From NCBI RefSeq assembly GCF_047948215.1, contig NC_134458.1, positions 132,063,571-132,127,570 of the forward strand: DNA of 64,000 nucleotides. The letters run 5' to 3'. The DNA is from Lycorma delicatula (taxonomy: Eukaryota > Arthropoda > Insecta > Hemiptera > Fulgoridae). Below the pieces are notes generated by a model. It did no database searches. It worked only from the letters and a program-made list of their open reading frames with translations, and was not told where the DNA came from. A program made the position numbers and the translations under genes. Position 1 is the stretch's first letter; each line of letters starts with the position of its first letter. Positions 57,329 through 64,000 of the stretch are shown one piece after another.

Positions 57329-59125
57329 ACAAAATATCTGGTTTTTTTCAGGAGGCAAAATATTGCAAGGGAAAAAACAGCAGCCATTATCATTATGATT
57401 TAAATCTTTTATATTCTTATGTATAGTTAACTTAAGTTCATTCTTTAAGTTTCGTTACGGATTTACGAAACAGAATATTCTTCAACGTATATGACAGAGT
57501 ATATGTCAGTGTGATAGAATGTATGTCACAAGTCCAAAAATTTAATGGCTCATGTAGGTGGATAATTATGAATTGTTTTAAAACATAAAGGCACTTTTAT
57601 AGAATACTGGGAGAAAAGAGGTTGTACTAATTAAACGGGATAGTTTCATGTCACCTATATTTAACGCGTAGATTTACCGCAAATTACACCGCAGATAAAT
57701 AAGTGCGTAATTATGACATATAAACATCTGTATAGGGGGTTTATAGACGGAGGCAGTAGCTATTGCTATTGTTATTGTTTCCGGTTGATTTAACAGCTAA
57801 TGAGCATTCACATATAGCCGCTACCAGCTTTGTATAGGCGGCTAACAGCCAGTCGACTCATGAAAATTGGCATGACATATTAAGGTTAACTTATCTACAC
57901 ATATAGGCTATGTGTAGATACACTGATATTTTTATATATACGAAATACGTTTGCCTTGATCATCGGTGTTGTGAATACTCTTTGTTTTTATTCCGAAAGA
58001 GAATTGAGCGCATCATTGTAATATTTTAAATTAATTTCTTTGAAACTAAGCCAAAATCATCACAAAATAATAATAAAATTTTAAAAATAGATGATTATAA
58101 AAAAAAACTAAACATCATAATTTTAACACTAAATTCAATATAATGTTATGCGATGAAAGAGGTTACAAAAATTACATAAATTGCTAAATAAGTGAAAATT
58201 TTCTAATTAACAAGATTTATTTATTATAAAATTTTCTTTTATGAAATGGTTAACAAAATTATTTTAACTTTTAAAATAGACACACACTGCCTTCTGTGAA
58301 ACACTTAATAAAGAAGTAGAGATTGTATATTCGTATTGGCAACAATAGAGTAACACCTAAGTAGCCACCTATGGCTACTTAATGAAAAGATGAACTTTAT
58401 CTAATGAAAAATGCCAACCTTGTATTAAATCAAGTATTCAACCTGTTTTTCTGGGGCATAAACATAGACTGCACTATTCTAATAAACTTCTTTTTTTAAA
58501 GGATTATAGAGTGTTATTTACACAGCTTCTGGTCATAACTAAATATGTGAATTTTTTAGGTGACAAGGGTTGGGCAGATGTAGATTGTACAAGCCGAGCT
58601 GGCATATATCCATATGTAAAAACGTACACACAGTTTGAAGTAAATTATATACCCTTTATTTTATTTATTTTTATTTTATCAAGAACACGCAAGGCCTACA
58701 GATTTCTTTCAACATAAAATGCAAGTTGACATCTCTATTCATATAAATATTTCTATATGTTTCTATCATTATTTATAATTATAGAATTAAATATTTATAC
58801 GAATTTGAAAATTAATTTAATCTGTAAATGCAAAAATTACATGTAAAAAATTTAAGCAAAATTAAAGATTGATATTTTAAAATAGTGGAAATAAAAATTA
58901 AAAACATTACCAGAACGTGGGTTGATGCTATAATCTTGTTTAGCGATCAATATACAACTCTTTAAACTTACATTTTATATTACAATGAAATTGTTTATCA
59001 CAGTATAGTTAATTGTCATGATATAATTAATTAAATTAAAGAAATATAATAATAAAAAAAAATATACAGAATTACAGCACGATGCAATTATTATTCCACT
59101 GTTTTTCTGTAGTCCTTAAGTCTGC
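57329..59125. other. AT-rich stretch with two small hairpins
   Basis: Inverted repeats: TATCTACACATA/TATGTGTAGATA at 57892-57920, and TAAGTAGCCA/TGGCTACTTA at 58358-58381. The open frame at 58511-58717 has no known motif. Confidence 0.5.
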
Positions 59126-59277
59126 CGGCCTCCGCGGCGCAAGTAGTACTGTCTCCGCCTTTCATCCGGAGGTCCCGTGTTCGGTCAGGCATGACATTTT
59201 AACATGCTACAGAATTGTCATGCCATATCTCATCCTCTGAAACAATACCTAACGATGGTCCCGAAGGCTAAAAAAAG
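59126..59277 (+). mobile_element. tRNA-derived SINE, family A, B box deleted
   Basis: The head GGCCTCCGCGGCGCAAGTAG, CGGAGGTCCCGTGTTCGGTC, the body CAGGCATGACATTTTAACAT and the tail TCTCATCCTCTGAAACAATA, then ACGATGGTCCCGAAGGCTAA. Against the other copies six bases are missing within the B box (GTGTTCG then GTCAGG), so polymerase III promotion should be impaired. Confidence 0.82.
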
Positions 59278-60032
59278 GCAAACAAAATTTATAAGTTCGC
59301 AACATTTTTTTCAATCCTCGAGATATCAGCGAACATTTCTTTTAGCTTTCTAATAGACATAGAAGGTTTTTTTTTATTACAATAATTAGAAGGACCAATA
59401 AAAAAAAGTAATCTTAAATAATTAATCAAAAAATCTAATTATAATTGGTGTCGTAAATTGTAAATTCTCAGGTGGTTCAATCCTCAGTTTTTGTCCTAAC
59501 CCATATCGAGGGTTGATATAGAGAAAACGTAATATAGAAAACCACAATATCTTATCTATATTAACGATTTTCAAACGCTTCTGTTTCTTTTTATAATTTC
59601 ATATAGCTATACATTGCGTATATTCCCAATGATAAGTATACTATTATTGCTTAGTCATTATATCACTAATTGTTTTTTTTGTTTTTTTTTTTTTTGATGA
59701 CGAATTCATTGCTTTATTTTCTTCAGGATTGTGATAGGATACATTATTCAACATCACTGCGCTATTTAATGGAAAATTAGGCTTTAATTACTCTCTTATC
59801 CACTTTTAATTCTATTGGGATGTTTATTTGCGAGTGTAATCGCCTGAAGTAGAATTTGCTTTCCGTACTTTGAAACATTTAGAAATGAAACTTATTTCAC
59901 TACTTGTGTACGTTGTTTTTTTTTTAAATACGTTGTTTTTTTTTAAATTGAAACAGCAAATTCCTCAACAAGAGCTCTCATTTGTAGGTTACCAACAGTT
60001 CTGCTGATGAGAGCTTGAATTAAGGATTATTA
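59278..60032. other. AT-rich stretch, no feature seen
   Basis: T-rich runs near 59671-59694 and 59916-59945. No gene or recognised repeat. Confidence 0.5.
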
Positions 60033-61080
60033 TCGACGTAATTCAGGGAAACGAGAAATTAAAAAAAATTAAATATTCTTATGAAAAAAATTATATTAAA
60101 TTTAATTATAAATTTAAACAGGAAGAACATGCCTTTTATAAACACTTACCCAAAATTTGTTTTTTGGAGATCAATCTTGCAGGTAAGCTCCGTCTCTGTG
60201 TAGACACTCCTGCAGTCTCATAGTGTAGCCTCTGCATGGTTCGACGCAACCTTCCAACTGAAATTTCAGCTGGTTTCTTCTTCGTAGCTGGTCAACTACT
60301 ATACACTTTGCTTTTAAGGTGACCCCGCAAGAAAAAATCGCATACAGACAAATCAAAAGACTGGGAGGCCGTGAAATTCACCATTTCTAGAATTATGCGG
60401 TTTTTTAATCAATTGGCATACAAAAGCCATCGATATTCGTGTTGTGTGTGATGTTGGTCCATCTTGTTGAAAACTAGCGTTGTGAATAATTTTTAGAAAT
60501 GTATGTTATATTTTGTGCAACAAGGTTTTTCAGTATGATTACTTATCGATCTCATGTGACGTTCACAAAAATTTGGGTGTATTATGTGATTACTTGGTTT
60601 CAGTTCCTAGACAATTTGTAACTTGTACGGATAGTAAAATAAGCCCTACAACATTATTATTCGAACGATTGAACTATGCAACTGTAAAGACGAATTAAAA
60701 AATGTAGGCTTCTTAGGACAGCAGCTCAAACAGTATAGATATTATCTGGCATACGAATGGTCCGCACACCGTCTGGAAGTTTCATTTTCATTGTTGAGAC
60801 TATTTCCTCAAAATTACCTATCTATGTGTTAATTGCATGAGTTGACAGTTCACGATCTTGGCATCCTAAGTTAAACTAGCAACAAAATTCTCTACTCGCA
60901 GCCTTCACACTGTAATTTTTTTTACAAACGTCTTTGTTGACAAAAGCACGTTACGCACCACTCCATGATAACTAAATGGCAATGTGATTTGAGCTGACTT
61001 CTATAAGTTATCTAGTACTGACACTCGCCCATGGCTATTACACAGATTTAAAAATTTCCCGTTTCCCTGAATCACTCTGT
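60033..61080 (-). mobile_element. Mariner-type transposon, third family, copy 2
   Basis: The left end AATTCAGGGAAACGAGAAAT (about 60040) is the inverse of the right end TTTCCCGTTTCCCTGAATCA (61045-61064), which runs on as CTCTG. On the minus strand the transposase relic reads FTASQSFDLSVCDFFLRGHL and KSKVYSS (about 60370-60290), where copy 1 has PRSPDLSVCDFFLWGYL. Near 60770 a piece reading SRRCADHSYA matches SKRCADGSYARKYGD of copy 1. At about 1.05 kb it is too short for a complete transposase. Confidence 0.75.
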
Positions 61081-63928
61081 TCATAAAGAATTCTTCAATC
61101 CGATAATTTGATACTTTATTCAAATACGTTTATATCAGACATCGTATTTTCCAATTAGAATTCTCTCGTATTCGATTTCAAATCGTATTCGATTTGAAAT
61201 CCATACGTAATAGAAGCGTCATAAGTTGCTCTCTCCTTTATCATTTTTTTTATTTATCTTAAGTTTCCTTAAAGAAGGCCTAAATTTAAATAAAAGTGTA
61301 GTATCTTGCACCGTGTGACATTACAATTAAAACAGTCCGAGTAAAACCTTTTCTTGATGTTACTATGCCATTAATTCGATAAACTGTTCATTTTGAAACT
61401 CCGACAACATTTGCATCATGTTCTGGAACCATTTTTGAGTCACAAACAAACGTAACTACCCTGTCATGAAATTAAAAACGTTATGTATAATTTCGTTCTC
61501 CTTTGTGTTTTGTAATTAAAGTTGATATTAGATACATTTATAAATATTAGCAGCAGCAATCTGTGATATTTGAATACCCTTAGCAACAGTTAAAATAAAT
61601 AAAAAAATGAATAAAATGAAATTATGCATGACGCTTTGAGTAGGCTAGCATACGGTTGTGAGTATTCTTACAAGGTGCAGTACATAAACACGCATCTCCG
61701 CGTGATGATTCGGCATGTGGAAAATTTATATATGATTTGCTGTTTGTTTAGGTAGATATAATTTTTATTTCCGTCCGTACTATAATTGATGTGATATAAG
61801 AAATTATTTCGATCTTAAATTTTTTTTTTATCTCGGTTTTCATTATTTCACAATTCATTACAAATATGTGCACGCTTTTATACAGTCATTTATATAACGG
61901 AGATAGAATACTAGATAAATAATGCAACCTTCTTAATAGGAATCAGGAGATGAACTACAGATAACACGATAATCACTAAGCTTATTAACATTAGCGGAAA
62001 AAAATTTTGCCTCCTCTGAATTTGAAGTGAAGCAGAAAAAATTCTAATTATAATTTTTCTGTTTCATAATTTTCAGCGTTCATTTATAAATTTGTGTAAT
62101 AAATTTTATATAATTATAAAAGAATAAGACGCAGAAAAAGCTGGATTGAGTACTTAAAATTATGTTCTAAAGAAGAATTTATCAGTAAAACTTTCCTTTA
62201 GGAGATATCTTCTCAAATAAATTATTTAAATCTAATAGTGCCATTACGGGATTTGATAGAAATAGGGAAATGGTTTTCGTGTAGATTGAAACTGAATTTT
62301 TAAAAATAGAATCTGCTGACAGCTTTTTGGTAATTTGGGATTTTTTCACGCAATAATGTAATATTTCGAGGAATTTGTTTCATGTAACTTATGGTTCGTT
62401 CAGTTATAATCAACGTGGGAACAAACATGCAATTTTATATCTTACGTACGATTAATCTTTTTCCTAAGGTTACAAAATAAAATTTAATTTAAAAAATATT
62501 AGTATTGATTCAATAAATTATGCAGAATGTTATTATACGTAAAATGAATCCATTTAGTTTTATTACAATGAAAAAATTCAAATAAAGCATTATCCTAATA
62601 ATAAGTTTATTTATTAAATAAGATTACTCCAACAAAATCTTAACAAAAAATCAGAACAATAAAAAAACTTAAATTCTTAACCAACACTAACGAAAAATTG
62701 TATTTAAAAAATATATATATATAATAAGAGCTAAAAATAAAAACAAGAAAATAATATTAAGTATTAAATAGAAATAAATAGTACTTATGAAACCCTTTAA
62801 AATAATATCTTTAGATTTTATTCGATTTTAGAATGTGAATGCAAAAGGAAAGTAAAACATATAAATTCAATTTCAGGTAATCCCGATTGAAAGCGTACTT
62901 TTGATTTAAAAATATCTATAACATTCAGACTATCAATCCTATCAGACTATCTGCTACGACTTAGTACCACGCCTCTTTTATAGGTTGAAGAGCTAAAACT
63001 TTTCTCAAAAAGATAAAGATAGCATTAACCTTAAACCAATCAAAGAGTTGTCTCCACACGAACAGAATTTGTTAATGGAGGAAATAACAGTTAAATGTTT
63101 TTACGGTTGAAAACTTTCACAAAAGGATTTTCAACAGATTTAAACTTCGAACAGACTATTGGATATCGGTTCCTCCTATTGTTAGATAACGTTACAGTTT
63201 CTGCTTTACTATTAATAAAGTAAGTTTACCAATTATCCAATTACTGTTTAATGCGCACTTATTTTTTAAACCATCATTTCTAATAGACTAATTTTGTGAT
63301 CAGCTTTCAGTTACAATGCTGGGTTACAGCCGATTTTTCTGTTATAAATTATTAATAAGCCAAATGGTCATTTATTCCATTTTTTATTTATTTTACCAGT
63401 TTATTTTTACAATCAGTTCCCAAAAGGAATACGACCAGAAGTAAAATTTTTAGCTAAAAGTAATGTGTCAGGAAACAATAAAAAAGACAGCCCACCTCAA
63501 ATACAATATTAATAATATGAATAAACTCTGATTACACAAAAGAAGCAATTAATTAGCAAATAATAAAGTCAGATAAAAACAATAAAGTAACAAAACAATG
63601 AAGACACCGAATTCTCAGCAGAGAATCAGACCGCCGTCTCAAGAGCCAACTACCAGCTTCATCATATGTCAAATTCCAATATAGATTCTTAATATTTAAA
63701 CTATCTTTAACATAATAACCACTGAATCATCCTACGGGTCAAGCACTCAAATGATCATCCATGCCTTCAAATATTAGCAAGGTCCAGCACATGTAGCCCC
63801 CTCAATCGTCTTATTTCGTCATCATTGTCAATTAAATCTATTTTCAATATTTTTTTTAGTTTCCCCTACATCGAAAGTTACAAATCTTCGAAAGTCTTTA
63901 CAGATTAATTAATAAATTCCCGCTCTTA
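61081..63928. other. AT-rich stretch, no feature seen until the right edge
   Basis: No coding signal and no recognised repeat on either strand. The last 300 bp are somewhat less AT-rich and may belong to the element at the edge. Confidence 0.5.
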
Positions 63929-64000
63929 AGCCCATAAGCGTTCAATAGTTTGAATATGAGCACCCCTGGAAGAATCAATGAAGTGATACAAATAATGCAC
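63929..64000 (-). pseudogene. Fragment resembling an ISXO2/IS1595-like DDE transposase
   Basis: From the window edge the minus strand reads VHYLYHFIDSSRGAHIQTIE, then RLWA and a stop at 63926-63928. The pattern F.(D/N)...GAHIQTIERLW recalls the segment around the last catalytic residues of ISXO2/IS1595-like transposases (usual form FVDP.TGAHTQTIE..W). Only 24 codons are visible, so the call is tentative. The remainder would lie past base 64000. Confidence 0.45.

Noticed and set aside
58511..58717. 68-codon open frame from 58511
   Set aside because: No motif or signal; consistent with chance in AT-rich DNA.

Overview
The window reads as non-coding, repeat-filled DNA of an insect nuclear genome, probably a hemipteran. 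The basis is an AT-rich background, tRNA-derived SINEs, mariner-type transposases, and I-, R1- and RTE-clade LINE fragments. The insect and hemipteran assignment is inference from this repeat spectrum; no taxonomic marker gene is present. I found no intact host gene, no tRNA or rRNA gene, no operon structure and no CRISPR array. Every stretch with recognisable protein homology belongs to a broken transposable element.

Layout. 1-6350: a nearly full-length, dead I-clade LINE with a CCHC gag-like ORF1, then APE endonuclease, reverse transcriptase, RNase H and a C-terminal zinc motif, ending in a TAA-rich tail. 7.4-8.1 kb and 14.9-15.2 kb: two 3' remnants of R1-clade LINEs. 8.6-9.2 kb: a decayed coding repeat rich in K, E and R. 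12.5-13.9 kb: a TTAA-flanked, piggyBac-like non-autonomous element. 16.1 kb: the N-terminus of a mariner-type transposase. 19.3-19.6 kb: a 60-bp minisatellite. 20.7 kb: a long CA tract. 24.1-26.0 kb: a mariner-type element with terminal inverted repeats of about 280 bp; its right end is duplicated in a 674-bp tandem repeat (25.85-27.19 kb). 29.0 kb: a perfect 40-bp palindrome. 32.7-34.4 kb: another mariner-type transposase relic. 46.7-48.3 and 60.0-61.1 kb: two copies of a third mariner-type family, the first interrupted by a SINE. 53.5-54.6 kb: the 3' end of an RTE-clade LINE. 63.9-64.0 kb: a fragment resembling an ISXO2/IS1595-like DDE transposase, cut by the window edge.

The spaces between carry at least three tRNA-headed SINE families (called A, B and C here), a MITE family with four copies (20.95, 29.25, 32.66, 52.62 kb), two foldback elements sharing one GC-rich core motif (41.2 and 49.4 kb), a palindromic TA-flanked element (44.1 kb) and several microsatellites.

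The most useful observations are these: SINE families A and B have different tRNA-like heads but the same ~45-bp 3' tail, which suggests one LINE partner; the 674-bp duplication appears identical over 668 bp; the foldback core motif repeats in alternating orientation; and a SINE is nested in a DNA transposon with a visible target-site duplication. I see no convincing new biological system; the novelty lies in repeat architecture.
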